From the IMG/VR virus record IMGVR_UViG_3300003323_001445, positions 1 to 37,600 of that record: 37,600 nucleotides of DNA. One strand, given 5' to 3'. Source of the stretch: a virus. The notes beneath the pieces are model-generated. The model did not search any database, had not been told where the DNA came from, and worked only from the letters and a program-made list of their open reading frames with translations. Every line of letters starts with the position of its first letter. The first letter of the stretch is position 1. Position numbers and translations under genes: made by a program. Below, piece after piece: positions 15,881 through 24,025 of the stretch.

Positions 15881-15883
15881 GCC

Positions 15884-18800
15884 ATGGCTGATGCCAGCGA
15901 TATTATAACGAAGACCGGAAGCCAGCTTGGCGACCTTACCGACTTGGCCGATGGCGACAAGATCGTCGTCGTGCGTGACGGCGTGCCCCTTGGGACCATC
16001 GACGCCACCACGCTGATCGATGCGGTGGCCGCAGGGTATACCGGCGAGGTCAGCGACCTGGCCGCGCAAATCTCGGCTGATGCCGACCAGGTCGCCAGCG
16101 ACAAGTCGGCGGCACAGACCGCAAAGACTGGCGCAGACACGGCGAAGGCCGGAGCTGATACTGCAAAGGCCGGCGCCGACGCATCGGCCTTGACTGCGCA
16201 AACCTATGCCGCACAGGCGCAGGCTGTCATTTCTTCGCTGAACGACCTGGGCACGATCGGCCGGCCGACGAACCCTGTCACCGGTACCGGAACAAGCGCG
16301 GTCACGGCGGTTCTGCTGTCCAGCGACACGACCAGGTCGCGCGAGGTCTACCAAGTCCGCGCCTACAACAATTCCGGCTCGAACAAGACGATCAACCTTC
16401 GCCGCTTCTCAGGCACGGTCGGCGCCCTGGTCAAGCAAGGCAGCGACGTGCCGGTCGTATTGCCGCCCGGCCTCAACACGATCGTGCTTGGTACAACGAT
16501 CACGGTTCAGCCGGGCGAGTATCTGGGCTTCCAGACGCCGGCGAATGCCTACACCTATCTCGGCTCGACAGCCGCCGACGTTTCAGCCGTATGGGATAAC
16601 GGCGACGTCTCGACCGTTGTCAGCACGTCCGTCCAGACGACGACCCAGCTGCAGATCGGCTTCGACTGGCGTTTCCAGGCCGTCAACAAGACGGACTTCG
16701 CCGCAGTGAAGGCGCAGGCTTCAACGGCCTATTCCGCCGCAACCCAGGCGAACAACACGGCCACCGCTCTCTACGACTACGGCACGATCGGCCACGTCGG
16801 CGCCCTGGCAGCCGGTACCGGCAACGTTTCGGCCAATACCTACGTTTTTGCGGACGCGGCCACTACGCTGCGCGAGATCTACCAAATTCGTGCCTACAAC
16901 AACACCGGCGTGGACAAGGTCATCAAGCTACGTCGGTTTGGCGGCAGCATCGGCGCCCTGGCGCAGAACGGTTCAGACGTCCTGGTCACGATCCCGGCCG
17001 GCAGTACCGGCGCCACGCCGATTGCGCTTTCGACGACCGTGACCCTGCAGATCGGCGAGCGCCTGGGCTATTACACGCCGCTCGGTGGCCATACCTATCT
17101 TACCGGTGGCGGCGGCGACAGCGGGGGCATCTATACCGGCGCCGGCGACGTGACGTCGGTCACCTCCACGACGGCCGACACGACCACGCTGATGGAGATC
17201 GGCTTTGACTGGCGCTATCAGCGCGTCAATTCCACGGACATGAGAACGCTGCAGAACAGCGCCAGCAACACCGCCTTGCTCGCAGCCGCTTACGTCAACC
17301 AGAAAACGGTCGGCGCCTCGACGACGCCGGTCACCGGTTCAAGCCTTTCGACCTCGACCTTCTGTCTGAATGATGCGGCGCCAGCTGACATGCTGCTCTA
17401 CAGCATTACCTACTATGCGCGAAACACAACGACCTGGGCGGCCAAGGTCTTCAGCAAGTCGGGTTCCAATTTCACCCAGGTCGGCGGCGATATGCTGATC
17501 ACGCCGCCGGCGACAGGGCTTCAGACCTACACCTTCCCGTCGCCGATCTTCGTTGCCAAGGGCAATTACCTGGGCCTGCACGGCGGCGGCACGAGCACTT
17601 CCAACCAGGCCATCGGCTTCAATGCTGCACCTGGGGCGGACAATCCGTTCTGGGGCTCGGGCGCCGGCAACGTGACCAGCTTTACCAATGCGGCCAATCC
17701 GACGACCGGAAACCGCTTCGAGGTGCAGTTCAACTGCCAATATTACAAGGCCAGCACCGCCTCGTTCACCGTCACGCTGGCGACCTCGGACAAGGTGGGT
17801 GTGGTCGGCGACTCGCTGTCGGAGGGCTTTCCTTCCCTGGAAGGCAAGGCTTGGATACACAAGGTTTCGGCCGGGACGAAGCACCTCTTCCTTAACTGGT
17901 CCCGCTCGGGGGCGAGCCTGGCGGACAACGGCACTCAAAACCTGCCTCAGTTGCGCGTGGGAACCACGCGGTTCCATGGGACGCTGTCGTACAAAGACTA
18001 TGGCTGCACGCAAGCCTACGTCATGTCGATCGGCAACGACTACAACAGCGGCGCCGGCATCACCGCCGCGCGATATCAACAGCGCATGCGCGAAATGGCC
18101 GAGACACTCTATGGCCTCGGCGCGCAAAAGGTCATCTTCGGGTCCGAGCAGCTCGACTATTACGGCCCGGCCGACGAACTGCTCGTCCAGCAGGGCGCCG
18201 AGCAGAACCGTTGCGACTTCATCAACTGCAAGGCCTACGCAAAGGTGGTAGGTAAGCAGTCGTCCGGTTCCGGCGACGCCGGCTTCTGGAATGGCGTACA
18301 CCCCGGCGTCAGGACAAACGGCATCTTCGGCGTGCCGATCGAGCGCTATTTCCGTGCCAGGCCGCCGCGTTCGTCGGTCAAGTTCTTCCGGCCGCGCCAG
18401 GGCTGGACCGTCACGACGACGGCCGACCTGTTCTATCAGCCTGACGATCGCTATTACTCGCGGCGCCAACGCTGGAGGGAAATCCGCATCGGCGCCTGGC
18501 GCTTCAATTCCGGCCAGGAGAAGTACTATGACGAACTGGCCAGCGTGACGGGCACCCAGGGGGCCGGCTACTCGGACACGGCGTCCTGCGAATATCTTCA
18601 GCTCCTGGGCGGCGCTTCGGTCGCCTTCACCAACTACGCGCTGATGAACCTGGTCCTGCCGGCGCTTCCGCCGCACGTTCTCTCCGCGACGATCCTGGTC
18701 GATTCGTCGGTCGGCGCGAACGTCTATGTTCCCGACAACTACGTCGGTACCCTGGCCGACGACACACCGGTCGGGGCCTGGGTCCAGGTAGCCGGGAGCG

Positions 18801-19477
18801 GCGGCCGCTACCCAGTCTCGCTGACGGTGCTGAAACGCGCGATCCAGGACGGCGACGAATTGCCCGTTTTGATCGAGAAGTCCGGCAGCTTCAGCCTGAC
18901 CTCGGCGTGCGGCATCGAGCTGGTGACCGATGGCGTGGCTAAAGTGATGCCGGCGCCCGACCCCTATGCGGACGTTCGGCCGACCGGTTCGGAACTGCTC
19001 GCCAACACCAACTTCCCGACCTCCGGCGCGCCCACAGGCTGGACAGTGACCGGAACGGTTACCGGCGCGGCATCTCCAGACGGTAATGTTCCGCTCGGCG
19101 GCAACGGCATCGTGACGGTCGACAACGCCAACTATGTCCAGCAGGCGACAGTAACGTTCGCGGCCGACAACTACCAGTCCAGGCGCGCCCGCATCTATGT
19201 CACGGGCCGCCGCTGGGTCCCGAAGTTCGTATCTTCGACGGATACCTATCCGGACTCGACCAAGATCACGTCGGATACCTTCGACCTGGCGCAGCTATAT
19301 GTCGGAGTCCTGATGGGCGGGTCGAACATCAGTTTCCAATGGAAGGCGATCGACGTGGGCTGGGAGGAGCGGATGTTCGACATCTTCATTCCGTCGGGCG
19401 TCACGTCTTTGACTATCGTCATTCGCGGTGGCACCACGGCTATCCAGGTCGCCACCGCCAGCCTGAAGATGTTCTAG
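15884..19477 (+). CDS. Large repeat-containing fibre-like protein with SGNH/GDSL esterase domain
   Basis: 1197 aa, the largest gene in the window. Residues 1-60 (DIITKTGSQLGDLTDLADGD) look like a fibre N-terminus; 60-115 form an Ala-rich helix with repeated TAKAGAD units. Two clear tandem beta-rich modules follow at about 121-283 and 298-463, sharing GTIG, YQ(V/I)RAYNN, LRRF, GSDV and IGFDWR; a divergent third runs to about 630. An SGNH hydrolase domain follows: GDSLSEG (Ser644), SIGNDYN (Asn718) and NGVHPG (His806). The C-terminal 350 residues are beta-rich. It probably deacylates or cuts surface polysaccharide. The position between portal and MuF is unusual for a fibre. Domain reading is confident; its place on the virion is inferred. 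Confidence 0.85.
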   Translation: MADASDIITKTGSQLGDLTDLADGDKIVVVRDGVPLGTIDATTLIDAVAAGYTGEVSDLAAQISADADQVASDKSAAQTAKTGADTAKAGADTAKAGADASALTAQTYAAQAQAVISSLNDLGTIGRPTNPVTGTGTSAVTAVLLSSDTTRSREVYQVRAYNNSGSNKTINLRRFSGTVGALVKQGSDVPVVLPPGLNTIVLGTTITVQPGEYLGFQTPANAYTYLGSTAADVSAVWDNGDVSTVVSTSVQTTTQLQIGFDWRFQAVNKTDFAAVKAQASTAYSAATQANNTATALYDYGTIGHVGALAAGTGNVSANTYVFADAATTLREIYQIRAYNNTGVDKVIKLRRFGGSIGALAQNGSDVLVTIPAGSTGATPIALSTTVTLQIGERLGYYTPLGGHTYLTGGGGDSGGIYTGAGDVTSVTSTTADTTTLMEIGFDWRYQRVNSTDMRTLQNSASNTALLAAAYVNQKTVGASTTPVTGSSLSTSTFCLNDAAPADMLLYSITYYARNTTTWAAKVFSKSGSNFTQVGGDMLITPPATGLQTYTFPSPIFVAKGNYLGLHGGGTSTSNQAIGFNAAPGADNPFWGSGAGNVTSFTNAANPTTGNRFEVQFNCQYYKASTASFTVTLATSDKVGVVGDSLSEGFPSLEGKAWIHKVSAGTKHLFLNWSRSGASLADNGTQNLPQLRVGTTRFHGTLSYKDYGCTQAYVMSIGNDYNSGAGITAARYQQRMREMAETLYGLGAQKVIFGSEQLDYYGPADELLVQQGAEQNRCDFINCKAYAKVVGKQSSGSGDAGFWNGVHPGVRTNGIFGVPIERYFRARPPRSSVKFFRPRQGWTVTTTADLFYQPDDRYYSRRQRWREIRIGAWRFNSGQEKYYDELASVTGTQGAGYSDTASCEYLQLLGGASVAFTNYALMNLVLPALPPHVLSATILVDSSVGANVYVPDNYVGTLADDTPVGAWVQVAGSGGRYPVSLTVLKRAIQDGDELPVLIEKSGSFSLTSACGIELVTDGVAKVMPAPDPYADVRPTGSELLANTNFPTSGAPTGWTVTGTVTGAASPDGNVPLGGNGIVTVDNANYVQQATVTFAADNYQSRRARIYVTGRRWVPKFVSSTDTYPDSTKITSDTFDLAQLYVGVLMGGSNISFQWKAIDVGWEERMFDIFIPSGVTSLTIVIRGGTTAIQVATASLKMF
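16244..17273 (+). repeat. Two tandem coding modules (about 177-residue period) in the fibre gene
   Basis: Module 1 (starting near 16244) and module 2 (starting near 16775) encode related beta-rich segments offset by 177 residues (531 bp). Shared short peptides in the same order are GTIG, RAYNN, LRRF, GAL, GSDV, GE-LG, YTYL, and IGFDWR. DNA identity is only partial, so this is an old internal duplication and not a recent copy. Confidence 0.85.
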
Positions 19478-19486
19478 GAGAGGACA

Positions 19487-19663
19487 ATGGAAAAAACGGA
19501 ATTGGCCGCGTTGCTGAAAGAGGCCCTGATCAATGAGGGCGGAGCGGCTTACATGCACCGGGACGCAGACCCTAGCGACTTCGTCATCGACGGAGCCGTG
19601 GATCTCGAAATCGTCGCGCAATATCTGATTGACCGGCTGTCGATCGAGCGTAAGCCCGGCTGA
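19487..19663 (+). CDS. Small hypothetical protein between fibre and MuF genes (58 aa)
   Basis: An open frame with a strong ribosome site (aggagagga) six bases upstream of its ATG. The product begins MEKTELAALLKEALINEGG, continues with AYMHRDADPSDFVIDGAVDLE and ends VAQYLIDRLSIERKPG. It is acidic and helical, without membrane segments. Nine bases separate its stop from the MuF start. It could be a fibre chaperone, a structural linker or an immunity factor for the nuclease-like tail of MuF; nothing visible decides between these. Confidence 0.6.
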   Translation: MEKTELAALLKEALINEGGAAYMHRDADPSDFVIDGAVDLEIVAQYLIDRLSIERKPG

Positions 19664-19671
19664 CTTTCGCC

Positions 19672-21459
19672 ATGACCGTTTCCCTCAGCCCCTTGAAGCC
19701 GAAAGACGCGCTGGCCTACTTCCGGCAGAAGGGGCTGAGGACCAGCTTTGCCTATCAGGACGTTTGGCAAGACGAACATGCCAAGGCGTTCACCGTTGCC
19801 AAGGCCATGTCGATGGATATCCTGACGGACATTCGCGACGCGCTCGATACCGCCATGGCCGAGGGCAAGACTTTCGAGCAGTTCAGGAAGGAACTGGCGC
19901 CGATCCTTCAGGCCAAGGGTTGGTGGGGCCGCAAGGAGATGGTCGATCCGTTGACCGGCGAGAAGAAGCTGGTCCAGCTGGGCTCCGATCGCCGGCTGCG
20001 CGTCATCTTCAACACCAATATGCGGACGGCGTACAACGTCGGCAACTGGCAACGCAGCTGGGCTACGCGGGCCAGCTTCCCCTATCTGATCTACCATCAC
20101 GCGGACGGCCTGCGCTTCCCGCGCCCGGAGCACCAGGCCTGGGACGGCGTCTGCCTGCCGATCGAGCACCCGTTCTGGAAGACGCATTACCCGCAGTGCG
20201 CCTGGGGCTGTAAGTGTTCGACGGAATCGGTCTCGAAGCAGATGCTGATCGACCGCAAGCTGTCGGTTACCAAGGATGCCGATATCGCTCGCTTCCCCAT
20301 GAAGGAGTACGTCAATCCTAGGACCGGGGAGGTCAGCCAGGTCGAGCAGGGCATCGACCCGGCCTGGAACTACAACCCGGGCCAATCGCCGCTGAAGGGC
20401 CTGACGCCACGGCCGGCGCCACCGACGCCCGGTGCGCCGCCGCCGGCCGTGCCGCCTCAGCCGCCCGCGGATCTCGCCAAGCCGTCGACCACGCCGGCGC
20501 CGGCGACAAAGCCGGCAGAGACGGCTGCGCCGGCGGCCGAGGTCCAACCTGCGGCCAAGCCGATCGAGACGGCGGTCGACGGCTTCCTTAAGGTCTTCGA
20601 CGCCGCCGCCCAGGACAAGATCGTCACCGACCGGACGGGCTGGCCCCTGCCGATCGGGCGCGACCTCTTCACGACCACGGACGGCCGGCTGCGTTCGCCG
20701 CAGTCCGCCCTGGTCCCGTGGCTGCCTGTGGTGGGCCGGGCGCTGAAGGAGTACGACCAGGTCGCGTGGCACTGGCGCCCGCCGGCGGTCCCGAGCTTTC
20801 AGCCGGCCGAGATCCGCGCGGTGCTGGATGACGCGCAGAGGGGCGTCGATTCGCGTCTGGTGGCCCGTTTCGGCAAGGTCCAGGACTGGCTGGTCAAGGT
20901 CGCCAAGGAACACGGCCAGGCGCTCCAGGACTTCGACTACTCGCTGCCGGCATCCGAGGCGCGGCATATCCTCCTGCGCCACGGTGACGCGGTACTGGAG
21001 GCCGGGCGCAAGCAGGTCGCGGTGACGCCGGCAGACATCGAGGGACTGCCGGATCTCGTGACCCGGGCGAGCCATGTCATCTTCGGCCGCGTGACGAACA
21101 AGGGCCTGCCGGCCGTGATCTTCATCACGCAGAAGGCCGACCTGGTCTATCTGGTTGTCATGGAGGTTCGCGCTCGGCGCTGGCAGCTGGCTGCGAAGAC
21201 GATGCGTAAGTACCCCGCCATAGCCGATGTTAACCGAGCGATCGGTTCCGTCGGCCCCAACGTCCTAAACGGTGGCGGGGCTGATGACGGTATAGTCGAT
21301 ATCGCCGCCCTCGGCAAGGCAGTGACCAAGCTGCCACGCGAAGAGTTGGTCCGCCGCTACAGCAAGCGGCTTGACAAGTTCCTGATCACCGTCGATTTTG
21401 CCCGCGACACTTGGACCTACGATGTCCAGCCCGCTAAGGCGCCGTTAAAGCGGCCTTAA
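19672..21459 (+). CDS. F: MuF head-morphogenesis protein with C-terminal BECR-type toxin-like extension
   Basis: 595 aa, longer than a plain MuF protein. Residues 1-240 hold the MuF domain: ALAYFRQKGLRTSF, FNTNMRTAYNVGNWQR, and the His/Cys-rich core from His154 (EHQAWDG) through HPFWKTHYPQCAWGCKC (Cys180, Cys182). Residues 243-300 are a Pro/Ala/Thr linker. Residues about 318-370 (GWPLPIGRDLF, LPVVGRALKEYDQVAWHW) resemble the start of a phage BECR nuclease of the PBECR2 type, cut short. Residues about 430-520 (RHILLRHGD with His432 and His437, VTPADIEGLPDLV, AVIFITQKADLVYLVVMEVR, LAAKTMRKY) look like a second BECR-type domain. MuF proteins can carry toxins injected with phage DNA. The MuF call is firm; the nuclease call is from pattern only. 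Confidence 0.85.
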   Translation: MTVSLSPLKPKDALAYFRQKGLRTSFAYQDVWQDEHAKAFTVAKAMSMDILTDIRDALDTAMAEGKTFEQFRKELAPILQAKGWWGRKEMVDPLTGEKKLVQLGSDRRLRVIFNTNMRTAYNVGNWQRSWATRASFPYLIYHHADGLRFPRPEHQAWDGVCLPIEHPFWKTHYPQCAWGCKCSTESVSKQMLIDRKLSVTKDADIARFPMKEYVNPRTGEVSQVEQGIDPAWNYNPGQSPLKGLTPRPAPPTPGAPPPAVPPQPPADLAKPSTTPAPATKPAETAAPAAEVQPAAKPIETAVDGFLKVFDAAAQDKIVTDRTGWPLPIGRDLFTTTDGRLRSPQSALVPWLPVVGRALKEYDQVAWHWRPPAVPSFQPAEIRAVLDDAQRGVDSRLVARFGKVQDWLVKVAKEHGQALQDFDYSLPASEARHILLRHGDAVLEAGRKQVAVTPADIEGLPDLVTRASHVIFGRVTNKGLPAVIFITQKADLVYLVVMEVRARRWQLAAKTMRKYPAIADVNRAIGSVGPNVLNGGGADDGIVDIAALGKAVTKLPREELVRRYSKRLDKFLITVDFARDTWTYDVQPAKAPLKRP

Positions 21460-21471
21460 GCCCGGCCTGAT

Positions 21472-21496
21472 GGTGCACCGGTGCACCATAGATAGC
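21472..21496. promoter_or_regulatory. Palindromic late-operon element, copy 2 (upstream of protease gene)
   Basis: GGTGCACCGGTGCACC (21472-21487) is a perfect 16-bp palindrome followed by ATAGATAGC (21488-21496). It differs in one base from copy 1 at 9088-9112. It sits in the 95-bp gap between MuF and the protease/scaffold gene, the place of the Mu PI promoter. A weak -10-like TAACTT occurs at 21512-21517, about 33 bp from the dyad centre, a spacing that would suit a Mor/C-type promoter. Confidence 0.7.
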
Positions 21497-21554
21497 CCTC
21501 GCCTCCCCCCGTAACTTGGCCTCCTCTCAACTGAGCTAGGGGCTTTGAGCACTC

Positions 21555-22679
21555 GTGACCAAGGGGGCATCCCATGTAATAGCGGCACTCGCGTCCAAGG
21601 GCGGCGCGGAAATGACCGCGTTCGCTTCGGTGATCGAGGCGCAGGCCGGCGACGCTCAAGGTGTCCGCCTGCGCCTTCTTCCTCTCGGCCAGTTCAAGCC
21701 GCGCGATGCGCGGATCGCGTCGTTCCGGATCGAGGACGAGGCGCACGGCAAACAGGTCATCGCCGCCAGCCAGGCGCTTGCCGGCGCCCAGGACATCCCC
21801 ATCGATTACGACCATCAGTCTGTCTACAGCGCCGTCCAGGGCGTTGGTGGCACCGCGCCGGCGGCCGGATGGATCGATCCCAAATCGCTCGCCGTCGAAA
21901 ACGGCACCTCCGGCCTGGGCATCTACGGGACGGTCAAATGGACCTCCAAGGCCCGCGATGCCATCCGCGGCGGAGAATACCGGTACCTGAGCCCGGTGAT
22001 CAATCATGACGACACCGGCCGCGTTTCGCGGCTCATCAATGTCGGGCTGACAAATTCGCCCGCCGTCGACGGCCTGGCACGCCTGGCCGCCAGTATCCAA
22101 CCCTCCAACCAGGACCCTGAAATGGACTTGACCGCACTCGCGGCGATCTATGGCTTGCCCGCTGATGCGACGCTGGCCCAGATCGAAGCCGCAGCGAAAG
22201 CCCGGCAGACGGCCCTCAGCACTGCTGAAGGCAACCTGACCGCCCTTCGCACGGCCGCCGGCGTTGCCGCCGACGCCGACCACACGGCCGCCCTTTCCGC
22301 CGTCGCCACCCTGAAAACGGTGAGCGCCAGCGACCAAGCGACCGCCACCCTTATGGCCAACATGCAGGCCGACATCGTCCGCCTGACCGGCGAGCGCCAC
22401 GAGCGCATCGTCGACGATGCCACCAAGGCCGGCAAGATCCTGCCCGCGCAGCGCCAGGACTTCCTCGACCTGCTGAAGACGAACGAGGCCTCGGCCCTGT
22501 CCATCATCAGCAAGGCCAAGGCCGTCCTCACGCCCGGCCAGGACATTACGACCCAACCGGAAGACGGCAAGGTCACGGCCCTGTCGGTCGAGCAAAAGGC
22601 CGCCGCCCGCGCCATCGGCGTCAGCGAGGAAGCTTACCTCGCCACGTTGAAGGCCGAAGCTGAAGGAGCCGTTCAATGA
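21555..22679 (+). CDS. I: Head maturation protease with scaffold domain (Mu gpI-like)
   Basis: A 374-aa protein starting at GTG 21555 (ATG 21612 is an alternative). The N-terminal two-thirds follow the Mu gpI protease pattern: VRLRLLPLGQFKPRD, IPIDYDHQS (a likely catalytic His in the DHQ motif), AAGWIDPKSL, GLGIYGTVKWTSKARDAIRGGEYRYLSPV and a short LTNSPAVDGL strand. From about residue 190 the sequence becomes helical and scaffold-like. In Mu the protease trims the scaffold and the capsid precursor. It is the first gene after the second palindromic element. Confidence 0.92.
   Translation: MTKGASHVIAALASKGGAEMTAFASVIEAQAGDAQGVRLRLLPLGQFKPRDARIASFRIEDEAHGKQVIAASQALAGAQDIPIDYDHQSVYSAVQGVGGTAPAAGWIDPKSLAVENGTSGLGIYGTVKWTSKARDAIRGGEYRYLSPVINHDDTGRVSRLINVGLTNSPAVDGLARLAASIQPSNQDPEMDLTALAAIYGLPADATLAQIEAAAKARQTALSTAEGNLTALRTAAGVAADADHTAALSAVATLKTVSASDQATATLMANMQADIVRLTGERHERIVDDATKAGKILPAQRQDFLDLLKTNEASALSIISKAKAVLTPGQDITTQPEDGKVTALSVEQKAAARAIGVSEEAYLATLKAEAEGAVQ
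22122..22679 (+). CDS. Z: Nested in-frame scaffold protein (Mu gpZ-like), candidate
   Basis: An internal ATG (22122) in the same frame as the protease gene would give a 185-aa protein starting MDLTALAAIYGLPADATL, just after the protease domain ends. In Mu the scaffold Z is made from an internal start inside I. The residues are Ala/Lys/Glu-rich and helical, as expected for a scaffold. The upstream region (aggaccctgaa) has a modest purine run. Whether translation really starts here is not shown by the sequence alone. Confidence 0.5.
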   Translation: MDLTALAAIYGLPADATLAQIEAAAKARQTALSTAEGNLTALRTAAGVAADADHTAALSAVATLKTVSASDQATATLMANMQADIVRLTGERHERIVDDATKAGKILPAQRQDFLDLLKTNEASALSIISKAKAVLTPGQDITTQPEDGKVTALSVEQKAAARAIGVSEEAYLATLKAEAEGAVQ

Positions 22680-23122
22680 CCGCTCTCGCTGCAGGTCGCA
22701 AGATTGCCCGCCGTGGATCGCCGGTCAATCACTACGGCTACCCGGTGAAGGCCAGTGCCGTCATCTTCCAAGGCGGCCTCGTCCTGCTCGCAGCCGGCAA
22801 TGCGATCGCCGGCAAAACGGGCGCCGACTCGACCGAAGCTGGCACTTTCCAGTGCGTCGGCATTTCGACCGAGACCGTTACGGGCGGTGCCGCAAACGGC
22901 GACAAGACGGTCACCGTCGAAGAGGGCCAATTCCCCTTCTTCAACTCCTCGGCTGGCGATCAGATCACCACGTCCGATATCGGCAAGGTCTGCTACGTCG
23001 TCGACGATCAGACCGTCGCCAAAACTTCCAACACCAACGTCCGCGCCATCGCGGGCCGTATCACGGGCGTGGATAGCGACGGCACCGTCTGGGTGCGTGT
23101 CGGTCCCGGCCTGGCCGCTTAA
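22676..23122 (+). CDS. Head decoration/cement-like protein
   Basis: A 148-aa protein starting at an ATGA overlap with the protease gene. It is beta-rich: YPVKASAVIFQGGLVLLAAGNA, GTFQCVGISTETVTG, DKTVTVEEGQFPFFNSS, ending in VWVRVGPGLAA. The composition and position between scaffold and major head protein match capsid-stabilising proteins of the DUF2190 type and Mu gp33/35 neighbours. It would sit on the outer capsid surface. Family name uncertain, structural role likely. Confidence 0.7.
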   Translation: MTALAAGRKIARRGSPVNHYGYPVKASAVIFQGGLVLLAAGNAIAGKTGADSTEAGTFQCVGISTETVTGGAANGDKTVTVEEGQFPFFNSSAGDQITTSDIGKVCYVVDDQTVAKTSNTNVRAIAGRITGVDSDGTVWVRVGPGLAA

Positions 23123-23133
23123 GGAGGGCCTCC

Positions 23134-24015
23134 ATGATCATCACCGTTGCCGCGCTGGAAGCCCTCCGGACCGGCTTTAAGACCAACTTCCAGGCCGGCC
23201 TGGGCACGGCGGGCGCCGTCGCTGAGCAGATTTCGACCGAAGTCCCGTCCACGACCAAGATCGAGACGTACGGCTTCCTGGGCGACATGCCGATCTTCCG
23301 GAAGTGGCTGGGCGAAAAGCGCATCAAGTCGATGCAGGAGAAGGCTTATCAGCTCCAGAACGACGACTTCGAAGCCACGCTCGGCATCCACAAGAACAAG
23401 ATCGCGGACGACAACCTCGGTCTTTACGGCCCCATCGTCACCGGCTGGGGCCAGGAAGCCGGCAACCTGAAGGACCGTCTGTGCTTCGACGCGCTGAAGG
23501 TCGGTCATCAGTCGCTTTGCTACGACGGCCAGTACTTCTTCGACACCGACCACGTCGTCAATGGCGTGACCTATTCGAACATCGACACGACCGGGGCCGT
23601 CCAGCCGTGGTATCTGATGTGCCTGTCGAAGCCGCTGAAGCCGATCCTCTACCAGAAGCGTCAGGCGCCGTCGTTCGACATGATCACGGACCCGAAGTCC
23701 GACCATGTGTTCAAGACCGGCGAATACCTGATGGGCGCTGAAGCGCGCGGCGGCGCCGGCTACACCTACTGGCAGCTGGCCTATCGGTCGACGGCCACGC
23801 TGAACGCCGCCAACTACGAGCTGGCAAAGCAGGCCATGTATGCTGTGACGAACGACGAGGGCGAACCCCTTGCCATCCGGCCGACCCACATCGTCGTCGG
23901 TTCGTCCAACCAGTCGGCGGCCAAGGCTCTGTTCGCCAAGCCCAATCTGGTGGGCGGCGAAAGCAACACCTACGACAAGGAGCTCGTGATCATCGAAGCT
24001 CCGCGCCTGCCGTAA
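23134..24015 (+). CDS. T: Major head (capsid) protein, Mu gpT-like
   Basis: A 293-aa protein (Mu gpT is 296 aa). It shows the family run of motifs: LEALRTGFKTNFQAGL, TYGFLGDMPIFRKWLGEK, AYQLQNDDFEATLGIHKNKIADDNLG, and QYFFDTDHVV. The C-terminal part has YELAKQAMYAVTNDEG, PTHIVVGSS, AKALF and NTYDKELVIIEAPRL. A good ribosome site (aaggaggg) lies upstream of the ATG. It forms the icosahedral shell with the HK97-type fold. Likely the most highly expressed gene of the set. Confidence 0.95.
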   Translation: MIITVAALEALRTGFKTNFQAGLGTAGAVAEQISTEVPSTTKIETYGFLGDMPIFRKWLGEKRIKSMQEKAYQLQNDDFEATLGIHKNKIADDNLGLYGPIVTGWGQEAGNLKDRLCFDALKVGHQSLCYDGQYFFDTDHVVNGVTYSNIDTTGAVQPWYLMCLSKPLKPILYQKRQAPSFDMITDPKSDHVFKTGEYLMGAEARGGAGYTYWQLAYRSTATLNAANYELAKQAMYAVTNDEGEPLAIRPTHIVVGSSNQSAAKALFAKPNLVGGESNTYDKELVIIEAPRLP

Positions 24016-24025
24016 CGGAGCTGGC

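Noticed and set aside
17339-18676. Long minus-strand open frame (445 codons) inside the fibre/esterase gene
   Set aside because: The plus strand carries clear SGNH motifs and repeats; the minus frame has an arginine-rich, shadow-like composition.
19549-21075. Long minus-strand open frame (508 codons) opposite MuF
   Set aside because: The plus frame has MuF motifs; the minus frame is rich in Arg, Leu and Gly with no domain.
21515-21550. tRNA-like string on the minus strand (CTAGCTCAGTTGAGAGG)
   Set aside because: It resembles only a D-arm; there is no acceptor stem, anticodon arm or T-arm in place.
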